DNA of 64,000 bases from Symsagittifera roscoffensis (lineage: Eukaryota; Xenacoelomorpha; Acoela; Convolutidae), in NCBI RefSeq assembly GCF_963678635.1, contig NC_087068.1, positions 44,619,013-44,683,012 of the forward strand, written 5' to 3'. This document shows positions 37,301-49,300 of this stretch, piece after piece. Below the pieces are notes generated by a model. The model was not told where the DNA came from, did not search any database, and was given only the letters and a program-made list of their open reading frames with translations. The translations under genes and the position numbers were made by a program. The number at the start of each line of letters is the position of its first letter. Within the stretch, counting starts at the first letter, position 1.

Positions 37301-40300
37301 TAAAAGTTTAAAAAAAAACTGACTGCGAGACCATTCAAAGTCAACACTGTTGCCGTTTTTTATTAGTCTGGAAGTCGTCTTATTAACTTGAAATTTTAAA
37401 TAAATAAAAAAGTTTTGGTTATGACTAGCAATCAAGTACATCCCCAAAATTTCCAAGTTGAACCCCAAATTTCATTGTGTTAAAACCGTCCCAAGACCCC
37501 ATTTCAAATAAAAAACTTTAAAGTAAAAAAAAAACATTTAGAATCCAAGCACATGATCACATGACGGGATTGTAAATCATCACATATTTTATGTATATCT
37601 AAATAGATTTTACATGACGAGTTCCACAACATTTACAGACAACGGCGGAAATTGAAGAACTCAGTGAACAAACAATTGGAAAAAATGGTGAACTCAGGAG
37701 AACCGATGAAAAAATTACAGCTTTTAAAACATTTCTCAACATTCCAATTTCGGCAAATATTGGCAAATAATGGCCGGCTCAGTCTCGGTGTACGGTTGCT
37801 ACTTTTGGGCCAACGGGGCTCACACAGGCGTATGGGAAGTGATAAATATATATCAATCAATTTAAACCTCCTAAAACTTCAAAATTATTTTATGGTTGAT
37901 ACTTTTCTTTTGATAAATCTATCCCAATTAGAGAAAACGGGTGTCAAACAAAGATCAAATTTGAGCGCGAAGAAACTTTAAGATTTGTTCCTGAAAAAAA
38001 ATGATGACAAACTATGATCTGAAATATGTTTACAAGATAGTGTCAGTCAATAATTGAATTGACAAATTAGATGCTTTTCATCCATAATCAGTGAAATTTT
38101 GATCTGGAAAAATGTATTATTGCAACATTTGTATGGTATTCACGCTATTTGGGTAATTTTTTTTCATGCCAATTGGCAAGTAATCGATAAATGGCTCTAA
38201 TAACCAACAATGAGGAGGCAATTTGGATTCGCTGTGTTTTGTTTTCACGCAAGTTTCAGTTCACAGATACAAGTCACACTAGTTCGAGCGATGTTTTAAA
38301 TCGAAATCAATTCAGACGTGATTGGGACTGCAATTAAAAGGTGCAAAACCTTGATATCGAGACGGGGTAAAACCTTTGAATACTCGTTTTTTGAAACTCA
38401 ATTAGAACAAGAGTGAAAAATAAATTTGTCAGAGTCAGTGTCAATTGTTGCAGTATTCACGAAAGGTTATAAATGTTGGATATTCAGATTTTAAAAATTT
38501 GTTCAGCAAAACTGAAACTGGTGAACAAGATTTGCTGAACAAATGAACTTAATTTTTTCTTGTTTTTATTTTAAATTTAAACACAATAGAAACCCTCCAA
38601 CTTTAATAGCAAGAAACCCTCCGAGCTGCTTGAGACAAAAAAAATCTTTAATACAAAAAGATTTCAGGATAACATTTACCTCTCCGAAGTCGATTTCGTT
38701 GATCTGCGAGTGACTCAGTTCCATTTTTTCGTTCTCTCCCTCGATGTAGAACAGCTGTGAGTCCATGCCATAGCCAACTGCCTTCAGATTAACCTTGAGA
38801 GGCATGGACTTGAACTGGACTTGAAGGAGGACGTTGAAGCTCACTTCTTTCTCCAGTCGTGCGTAGAAACGAAGCTTCACAGCAGTTCTGAAGTAACAAA
38901 GAAAAATTTCATAACTTCAACATCTTTGCTAAAATTTTGAAAAAACATGATAATTTCAAGATCATTGTTGAATCTCTATGCCGCCTTTATGAAGTTGAAA
39001 TGTTCTGTCTATTGAAGTTTTAAAAATATTTCAGTTTATAGAACAAATATATAACTCAGAAGTGGAGTCGACTTTAAAAAGTGAAAATTATCTTCGAAAT
39101 TTTGGAATGAAAAAGCCCTACAGAAATGAAAATGTTTTTCTTGAAAATTCAGTTGTCTCAAATTTATTACAAAAGTCAGAAGCAGAAACTACAAAACTTA
39201 GGTTCAGAATAAGAAGGCATTACAAAGAACCCTATATGTCAGATAAGCTATCAAAAATCGTATGCTCATTTTATTATTTTTAAGTCAATTCAGAGACGTT
39301 TGAAATCTGACCATATAGTCTACAACAACAAGCTCTCAGGCTTAAAACTAAGTTGTAAAACTTACAAGAGCTTGTAAAACAATTTATTATCATTATAAGC
39401 CGAGTATTGATTAGCGACTATGGTAGAAAGTTTTAAACCACTGACCTTGACTTGGGTTCCAATGTGAATGCCCTTGGAGTGACCTGTACGCTCTCTCCTG
39501 TGTCTGGTTCAATGAGTGAGGCCTCGTCAGCTGTCACTTTGTACGACTCGTCTTCGTGATTCACCACGTACACCGTCTCCTCCGAGTAAGCACCTGAATC
39601 AAAACAAAGTTTGTTCGTTACTTTTTTATTTAAATACATGTTTTATCACGTCGTTCTGTCGATATTTTATCCATCAATACCGCCATATAATACCATAAAA
39701 TAGATTAGGGTCAAATAAATTATTTACAGTTTGAAAAATATGGTATTAGGACATCAATCGCTTTCTATTGGGCTTTTTCGTTTTCCTGGTCAAAGTCAAA
39801 GTCAACTGGCCATCACTGCCGTTTAATTTCCAAAGATTTTTTTTTTGATAAACTGGACCTCAAAAATTTGATTTTTTTTTTCAAATTCAATGTGTCGAAC
39901 TGAAAATTTGTTGCTAACTACCTATAAAGCAGTAATTGCCTTTTCGACAAGAGCTTGCAAACTTATACCCTTATACCTGTAACCACTAAGGATGATGCTA
40001 ACATTTCATTAATTATTGCTAGAGTCATAAATGAATAAAAAATAGGGGGTTGAATACACCAGAATATAATAAACTTTTTGTTGATAGTTTTTTTCATTAG
40101 ACATTTTCAATCTGATTGGCTATGACACTGACCAATGAGGAGGCTCTTGAAGTTCACGTGGTTTCTATCGAGTGTTACTGATGGCTCCGAAACATGTCCA
40201 ACTAGCAAGAATGGCACTTCAATTCCTAGTTTGGGAATCTGGAACGTCCAAAAAGTCTCGAACGAGCCCAACTTGCGCCCTTTGAACTCGAACAACGCCT

Positions 40301-43300
40301 GAAACACAAATTTAAATTGTCCAAAATTTCCTATAGCGCAAAAAAAACAGCATTTAAGAGGACTCTTCGCATATCCTTGAGGCCGCTTTGAACTATGAGA
40401 TCCAGGTATTTCTATTCAAACTCCAGCGCGTTCTTGTATATAGTTTGATTTTGTGTGTCGCGTGCTTTGCTTGCATTTAATGGAGCTATTTTGCAATTTA
40501 CCATGTTTTTATTCATTATTTGTGTTTTTATTTGTCATTTGCTTATTTCAATATATCGACACAGATACTAACATCTATTGCTTTTCCGACTAAAATCTGT
40601 CCTGACTTCTTCAGACACTTGAACTCATTGGACGAGACTGTTTCGGTCTCAGAGAGCGACTGACTCCACGAGAAGAAGAAGGGGTGCTTCGTGGGGTTGA
40701 TCACACGGAACGATCTGAAACACGCATTTTATGTTACAAACTACAGGGGAAATCAGCGAAGACGAGTTTATTAGCCTATTTATTAGTCATCATCACATCA
40801 TCGTGATCTAGTTTGTCTTGTCCTTTTAAAAAAACTCAAAGGTGACATGAGTCCAGATAAATAATTAATTTTTGGGTCTCTTTGATAGGCCAGGGGTCGT
40901 CCAATAAACCCCCTAAATCCGCTATTGGCGAATTCGAGCAGAAGACTAGCAAGAGATGGATTGCAATCGATTTTATACAGATAATGTAGCGGTTCTTAAG
41001 CATATCGATTTGAATGGATTTAAAATCGATTTAATTCAATACAAAAAAGTATCTTAAAAATCAATTTCAATCGATTCTAAATTGTTTTAAATCTTTTTTT
41101 GTCAACATTTTTTGCTTTCAATTTCCTACGGATTGAGTAATAACAAAGTCGATTTGAATCGATTTTTATTTACATTTTTGTGTACTTATTTTATACAGAT
41201 TATACACAGATTAGGTTCAAATTTTGAAGACTATCAAACAATAGAAAAAAAAGAGGAAATAAATACGCTTTTCAATTACGCTTAGAAGTAACGTACGCTT
41301 TTCAATTAAGTTTTTGTTTTGATGTTTGGCCTGACAATAAGCTATGAGGATAACTAATATCTAAATTTTGTGCACAAAAAAATGATTTTTTTCTTTTTGA
41401 AATTTTAATTATATGGTATTTGCCTAACAATATTGAGCCTAGGGTGTCCCACTCTTTAACCCCACGATATTTAACCCCCTATGTTTACACCCCCAATATT
41501 ATAACCCCGTAACAAGATACCCCACACAATTTAAACCCCTTTTAATGACAATAATTTGTTTCAAATTAGGTCGTTTTTATAAGTACAGGAGTAGTCCAAT
41601 GAAGTGTACTAATTGAGGCCTGAAAAGCTAATCTTAATTCACTTGATGCCTCAAGCATCTCAAAAAAAATTGCGCCATAAAAGAGTCGGAAAAATAGCAA
41701 AAGTTGACGAGCTTTGCCTTTATTGTGGATTTAACTACATAAAAAGTCTCGTCCCGAATCGGGAAGTCCTATTCCCCCTTCATTATGGAATCAAAGGGAT
41801 GCGGCTTCATCGGGTTTGGCCAGAACAACAATTGCTGTAGATGGCTGGCATTATGCCATACAGTCATACTTCAGTGGATCTCATCCCAGTATATGGAAAG
41901 TGATTGCAAATTTGCAAAAAGACGCTTCCGTCCAAAAACTTAATTTCTATAACGCCTCGAGTGCGCACCAATTTACAAAAAATAAAAAAATACCAGTTCT
42001 CATTCCTTTTTTGCAAAAAGACGCTTCCATCCAAAAACTTTATTTCTATAACGCCTCGAGTGGGCACCAATTTACAAAAAAGAAAAAATACCAGTTCTCA
42101 TTCCATATTTTGCAAAAAGACGCTTCCGTCCAAAAACTGAACTTCTGTAACGCCTCGAGTGGGCACCAATTTACAAAAAAGAAAAAATACCAGTTCTCAT
42201 TCCATATTTCATTTAAATTCAGCCAATTAATCTTTTATTGGCAGGAATTGTTTCAAGATCAAGTTCAGTTTTGAGAAAATCTAATCCGTTTTGGGAAAGG
42301 ATCATAAAGGAAGCTTTAAGGATCATTTGAATCAAGTCGGTCGGATTCGTTTTCAAGTTCATATCAAAGTCTAGACTATCGGCAAGGAGGGTCATTTCTG
42401 TTCAAATCTAAAACGCATTTAGCAGCGTGCATGTAAATTTGTTTTGGTTCGCAAAATTTTTCGCAATTAAAGCTTTGATATTTACCGATAATATGGTTCT
42501 GAATCCCTTTCAAGTAAGTTTCACTTTGATTCAAACAATTGGTACTAAGAAGGGGTTATATTGTAGTGGGGTTATCTAATTTCAGGGGTTATTTGAGTGA
42601 GGATAAGAAAAAGGGGTTGAGAAAGACGGGGTGATAAGCTTGGAAACCGAGCCTAGAACGTTAATAACAAAAATAAAATTTGAAAAAATTTTACATAGTT
42701 TTCCTTCTCATTACCGCGGGAACCCTTAGTTTTGCAAAACTTGAAAGGAAATTCCTAAAACGCAAAAAGTTGCTGTACAAAGCTCTTCTTCAGTGACTTT
42801 TGCTTTCTCTAGCTCTCCCTGAGATTTTCTTGAGTTGGACATTTTGCTCAAGCTCCCAAGCAAAACAAAAAAGTTATGTGAATCAGTTTGTTTTGAGATT
42901 TGATGATCTTCACTACTTTGCAAAAATTCTTTTAAATCCATTTCTTTTTCCTTGCCTCCATTTAAAACCCTTTTAAATCCATTTCTTTTTTCTTTTCTGT
43001 ATTAAAATTGACTTATATCGATGTCAATCTCAAGTTTGTCAGTGAGGCTGTTCATAGAACCAACCTTGGTAATTCGTCAAAAATCAGACAAACATTTTTT
43101 CTCCGCTGGCAATTGATCATAGGACAAAATTAAACGTAAAACACTGAAAGCCAGGCACTGTGCAAGTAGCACAGAATTTTCCGACCATAGTCTTTGAAAA
43201 ACTACAAAACAAAGTTTTTATCAAATTAGTGTAGTTTTTTCTGCGTGGTGTGGTAAAGAGATCTAACGTAAAGGTATATTTTAGGCATATTCGAAAATCA

Positions 43301-46300
43301 TAATAAAAAAAGGACAATTGGATACTTTTTTAGAAAAAGGAGTGGAAAAACAGAAATTTTTTAAAAAAAATATTGAAAAAATTCAACATTTTTTTTTCAA
43401 TTCAATTTTTTGCAGAAAAAATTTGAATTTTTCTTAAGTTTTTGGTTCCTAAAATGGAACTAAAAGTCCAAAAAATAACTTCACTTAATTAAAACTAAGC
43501 TGTTTGGCCTTGAATTAGTCATAACTAAGCTGATCTAAGCCTGCTTGCTTGCTTAATTTGGTCAGAAAAAGACGAAAAATCAAAAATTTTTAACTGGTTT
43601 CTCTCGACGCAGGGAATTTTTTTTGTGCGTTTTTAATGTGGTTCAAATTTCGACTGAAAGGACTTTAAAATGTTATGTTACTTGACCCAATCTGATGATT
43701 GTTTGTGCTACCTGAATTTGCATGGAAAACTAAAAGAAAAGAAAAACTAAAACACATCCGAATACAAAGTTCCTCACTATTTTTCAAATGGTCGGAACAA
43801 TTAGGCTTTCACTCAATAAAATGCCTTAGTTCGAGGACCATTTTGAATGAGATCAGATTGGAACTTCAAAAAAATGATTACCGTGAGAAAATGATGTCAA
43901 CTACCTTCTATGAAGGTATCAGTAGTTACTTGGTATCAGTAGTAATCAGCATTTATACCGGCCTGAAAAGCAAGACTTCATGATCTCCAATAAATTTTCT
44001 ATCTGAGTGAATATTTTCTCAAAAAAGTAGATTAGTAAACTTTCTTCATACACTAGAACATTAGATGCGAGAAACCTCAATTGATTGATGTGAAAACTTT
44101 ACTAGACTCAGCTGTTCTTAAAAATTCACGCCTTATGAAAAAACTTGTTGGAGATGATGAAAAATTTGAACTTCAGACCCAGATATACTGGTAAGTGATT
44201 GATTTCAACTATTGATACGTTCGTAGAGGGTAGCTGAGATGATTTGCTCACGGCCGATGAAAATTTTTTTAACTTCCAAACAAATGTTGTCCAAAATGAT
44301 ACTGAAAGTTAAATAATTTTTGCCCAGTTGTTTTTCAGAATTTAAGATCACCTTCAAATCTAAAAACCATTCACGCATTTTTTGCGCCATTTCTGCTCCT
44401 TAATTGGAGAGCTTAATTTACTTTTATCAAATGAATTTGAAATAAATTTGCAAAAAATCTAGACTCAAACCGCAAAAGATCAAATTTGACGTGAACAAAT
44501 TTTAGGACTTATTCTTCGAAAAAAAAACGCAATATGACCTATTTAAGTGTCTTCACTATACTGAAAATTATTAGAAACTGTATAAAAAATCAACCGAGCC
44601 TTGCTTCTATTTAAAAAAGAGTATTTGATTGCTGTGTGAGTAGCGCAGAATATTAGGACTGCAATGTGTAAATCGAAAATTATGAAAAACAAAATAAAAA
44701 AAATTTGTCTAATTTTTCTGCAGTTTTCTTGGGTGCTGGGAGCTTAACTTTAAAAAAAAAGATATTTCTAGCTGATATAACTTAGAAACAGCCGAACAAA
44801 GCCAACAGAGAGTTAGAAAAGAGCCAATGAACGCAAATAATTAGAAAGAACTACTGATTTGTTTTTTGAAAAAAATATCAACTTCAAATTTCAAAAAAAA
44901 AGAAATAGATGACCTTAAAGCTCTTCGAATTTCTAGAACAATTTATGATTGACAATATAAATTTTGAAAAATTAAATACAATTTTTGAAACTAGAGATCG
45001 ATAAAGTTTTTTGTGATCTTTACACTTTTGCTTTTCAGTAGTCGAGTTTTCCTTCCTTTCAACAAAGAAAATGAAAAATTTAAACAGAAATCAAGAGTCA
45101 AACCAGGAAAAATTAAATTTGAGCCTAAGCAAATTTTAAATCTTTTCCTGAAAAAGAACAAAAAAAATATCTTGACCCATATAAAAGTCTGAACTATGTT
45201 CATCGGCTATTAAAAAGCTGAAAATATCAGCCATATCTCGTTTTTAAAATTTTTTAAGTGATTTTTGTTGTTTATGAATATTTTGAGGCAATAAAATGAA
45301 GCGAATCACCACCTTCTGATAGTTCTGTTGATTCCACAGCTGTTGAACTCTAACACCCTAGTGTTCGGGTCCACAGCCGAGTCCATGAGGGTGAACAGAT
45401 TTGACCCCAGGTGTGACCTCTTGTTAGAGGTCAAGTAGTCCGAGTCCTCCAGTTCGAAGTGCACGTAGGGAAGGAGACTCTTACCGTGCACGGCTATCAC
45501 GGGACCCATCACGCCTTCTTCCAAATTCGGGATCCTAGAAGAAAAAAGTAAAACTCAAAAAAGTGGTGAGATAAATTCAAATCCAAACTTCGAAATGAAA
45601 AACACAATTGTTAAATAAATTGTTTCAAAGTTTTTAAGCAATCTTTATAAAATGGTGTTCAAATAATTGATGCGTTTTGACACTTAATTGATGGGAATTA
45701 AATTTAGGTTTCAAATCACATGTACAATTTGACAATTGTTTTTTAGTTCATTTATCACTGAAATATTTTGTAAACTCTAAGTAAAACGAAGATAGCCGGG
45801 AGAGTACTCAAAAATGCAGGAACTATTTAACAGCAGATTAACTATTTTTCAAAATTATAGTAAGAGACATTCAGATCAATTTTTCTCGACTCTGAAACAA
45901 AAAATGTAAAATTATTCTTTCCGAATGATGACCACAAGAACCTTAAAATGATAAATGACATACTTGACTGCAAAAAAGCGTTCTTTGAGCTACATAAAAT
46001 AGGCTGGAATGAAAAAATCTGGGCCATAGTCTTTGCCAGTCTTTCATGACCTGATCAGAACAAAAAAAAGCCAATTTTCTAACATTTTTTCGCTTCATAA
46101 TAATTAAACGCTAGCTCAACAGACTTTCATGCTATTAAAAGTCAACATACCTGCATACTAGTCGTGCATTAAACTCCTTCACATCTAATGGGCAAAACTT
46201 GACCTTGAAAGTCTGTGACAGACCCGCCCTGACCACGCCTCTAGGAGGTTCCACCAGGAATGGAACAGTTTCCAAATCATCCAGGGGTGCCGGGCTCTCG

Positions 46301-49300
46301 TATCCAGAGGCTGCAGTTGGCTTGGTTGTCGCATTCTGCGGGAGGAAGTCGGCGGCCGAGTCAGGCATAACTGAGACTCGGAGAGAGTTGACTGTGCTGA
46401 CGTTGCTGTGAGTGGATTGAATTGTCCGCTGTCTGACTGGACTCTGTTGCCTGCAAACAGGTTCCGCTCCAGTAGAATGTTAAAAATATGCAAAAGTCGT
46501 GTAAAAAAATCAACATTTTTTAATGTTGTTACTGTTATGAACATAAAACTATTGATTTAAGTTGCTTAAAGTTTCTTCAGCGAAGAAATTCCACAACCGA
46601 TAATTAACAATTAAATGTTTTCAAAACCATATCCCTTCGAATTTGAGAACGGAACGGTAATACACTAACATTATAGGTAGCGGAGACTCGTTCAGACGCG
46701 CTGTTTGTTGCTGGTCCACTGAGGCCGATCGTTCATCTAGCAGATCCTTGGCGAAACTGACAGATTTGAGGTTGCTCTCATTGACAGCCTGCCATTCGTA
46801 CTCGAAGTTGATCTTGGAAGTGTTCTCAAGGCGAAATCTAAATCGGATAAACAATCATGATGCAAATTTATGTCTTATTTTAAGAGTTAAAAAAAACAGG
46901 GTATAAAAAATGAGCATTCAAAAGCCAGCTGAAAAAAAAACTACGTCATTGAAATCAGGGAGAACTTTGATGCTTATTCTTGGCATCTTCTTTCACTTCT
47001 TGCAATAAAAATGAAGGTTAGTTGATCTTGCTTCCCACAAAAAAAAACATTAATGAAAAATAGAAAATAAAAGACAGCATTTTTTCAATTTATAGATCAA
47101 ATTAGATTAAAAAAAGTGTACGCACTCGTAAACGCGTGATTGAAACATAAGCGTGTCCTTGAAGTGGATATCAGTTCCATTCTGAGAGTTCACTTTAAAA
47201 CGGCAGTAGTCGCTTATAGCCGAGTAGTACAACTCCACGTCGCGTTTCGACCCATCCACCACTTCGTGTTTTGGCTCCGGTTCAACCAGGGTCATCTTTT
47301 TCCTGAACGGGGGATTCAAGGTAGATGAAGAGCGTTGGGATCCTGATTTTCCTTGTTTGGGGGAGAGAGCGCGAGAGGTTCCCGATTTGTCACTTGAAGT
47401 GGCACTAAAATACAATCAAATCTATAAGCTTGAAATTTTGCAACAACAGTTTTGGATTGTTATGAAAATGGAGAAGACAAGGCATGCAAAATATGGTTGA
47501 AGGCAGAAATATAAAACAATGAAGTGGTGACAATTTTGCACATTTGAAATGGCAAATATGTTCAAACTTTCCTAACTTTAGCTTAGATTGAACTCGAGTA
47601 AAAAAAATGACCAGAGAATTATAGACCAATGTGAAATGACCTTCGGATTCCCAATCGACTGTTTCAAAACAAGTTAACTTAAGCGAAGGGATCCCATAAT
47701 TCAAACTGGTTAAAATTGATACAGTACTTTACATCATATTAAGTAACGTCCAAAATAACGCATTATACATATTTGAACGTCCAATTGAGATCGTGGGAGT
47801 TATGCAGTATAAGGTCATGTAAGGAAACAGTCTGGGGAAATGAATTTTTTAAACAAATCAGGTCGTGATTTTGCGGAACCTCGTAATGCGAGCGACTCTG
47901 GAGACAGTGGCTGTTGCTCCTGGTTGCGGTGCCTCGACATTCAAATTAGAGACGATGGCGTCCTCGTGGTGCATTCCAATGGCACTGATGCCGCTTCTTA
48001 ATGAGGAAAAAAGTAAATTGATCGACCAGCCCAAGAAAATTAAACCGAACAAAAGTAAAATGATATGAACTGTAACGCAATGCGATGCAAACGAAGACTG
48101 CGAAAGTTTGAAATCAAAACAAATATATAGAGAGTTTGAATGGGCCATATAAGAGCGGGTTGGGGGAGGGGTTAATAAGGGAAAGAAACAGTCTTAACCT
48201 TGTGCTAGTGCAACGGATTCTTTGAACATTGAGATGAAAAACTTTGTCACGACGGACCCAAATTGTGATTCTCAAAAACGTTTATGCAGAAACCCAATTT
48301 CCTATGCATAGTGATACAACTTCAAACTTACTCATTAACGTCGAATCTGTAAATTCAAAACATTTGAGCCAACAATGAAAATAAAAATTGCCAAGATTTT
48401 GTATAACAGAAAAAAACGCGATTTTATTATTTTATACTTTATTGTTCCGACTTTCGACACGAAAGTAACGGAATATTTGTGCTCGGGGTGGTTTTTTTTC
48501 TTCAGACAAATTTCGACTTTTTAACTAGCCATTTTTGACGAAATTTTTTTTTATATCATTCGAAAAGTATTGTTGTCATGAGCTCAATTTTGAAATGATA
48601 TTTCACCTGTGATCATTTTTCGTAAAGTTACGGGGGTTTAAAGATTGCCATTTTGTCCAATTAACGCGCGATAATTTTCGCGCTATTAACGCGTAAGCGG
48701 AGAGTTAATCCGACTTAGAAATCGTTCCAAATTGGCAAAAAGAAGCTTATTTGCCATAATTAGTTTGTTACAAGGAGCGAAATCTATCCTATTGTATTTT
48801 ATATGGCGTGTGGGGGATTGATTTTCAAAAAAAATTTCAAATTTTAGAAATTTTTTTCTTCATTTTGTTTTAATTAATTGAATTTTTTAATGTTATTACT
48901 GCTCCATTAACCTTAAAAGGCAGTCGGAACATTCAGGGCTTCGCCCTGATACGAGCAGTCTTGTTTCTTTTGAATAACCCTTCTGAGATATAAAAAAAAT
49001 TAGGAAATTAGGATACCGTGTAAAAACAAATATCAGCTTCTAATAATGACAGCAGAGTTAAGGATGAAAACTAAAAACACCAACCCTGTGCGTTTTCTGG
49101 AGAGATTGCTGGGTTCTTTCTTGTCTGGGTCAAAGTGGTCATGTGCAGATGTGATGCCGGCAGATGTCTTCTCGCGTCTAATATCCACCCACTGCATAGT
49201 TTTCATAGAGTTGTCCCAGTCCATCCCACCACCACACTGACCATCAGATGTCTGAATGAACAAACATAGTTTTCATGATTTGTTCAACACCAGAAGTTTA

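Larger units (their letters stand above)
28866..37303 (+). pseudogene. NRF-6-like membrane acyltransferase gene, exon 1 broken by a LINE
   Basis: Belongs to the nose-resistant-to-fluoxetine (NRF-6/NDG-4) family, multi-pass proteins with an N-terminal cysteine-containing NRF domain and an acyltransferase-3 fold; worm members affect lipid and drug uptake. Exons: 28866-29108 plus 32458-32848 (one exon split by the insertion), 32996-33187, 33545-34057, 34253-34428, 36665-37303. All junctions are GT-AG and in phase. Without the insertion about 717 codons remain, the usual size. Seen: signal peptide, YEDWQ...GILEG NRF motif, LNGMRVMSLGWVIISH with the catalytic-type His, SVDTFFVMG, and YVHRLIRLWP. 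It lies inside a HYDIN intron on the other strand. As written, translation would stop inside the LINE. Confidence 0.88.

Noticed and set aside
40840-40930. Second hAT MITE copy (CCCCCTAAATCCGCTATTGG)
   Set aside because: Only one terminus is recognisable and no target duplication was found.
41911-42207. CRISPR-like array
   Set aside because: Three contiguous 99-bp units without spacers, inside a eukaryotic DNA transposon.
47858-48148. Possible extra HYDIN exon on the minus strand
   Set aside because: No donor or acceptor fits, it ends in a stop, and HYDIN reads in phase directly from 49085 to 47404.
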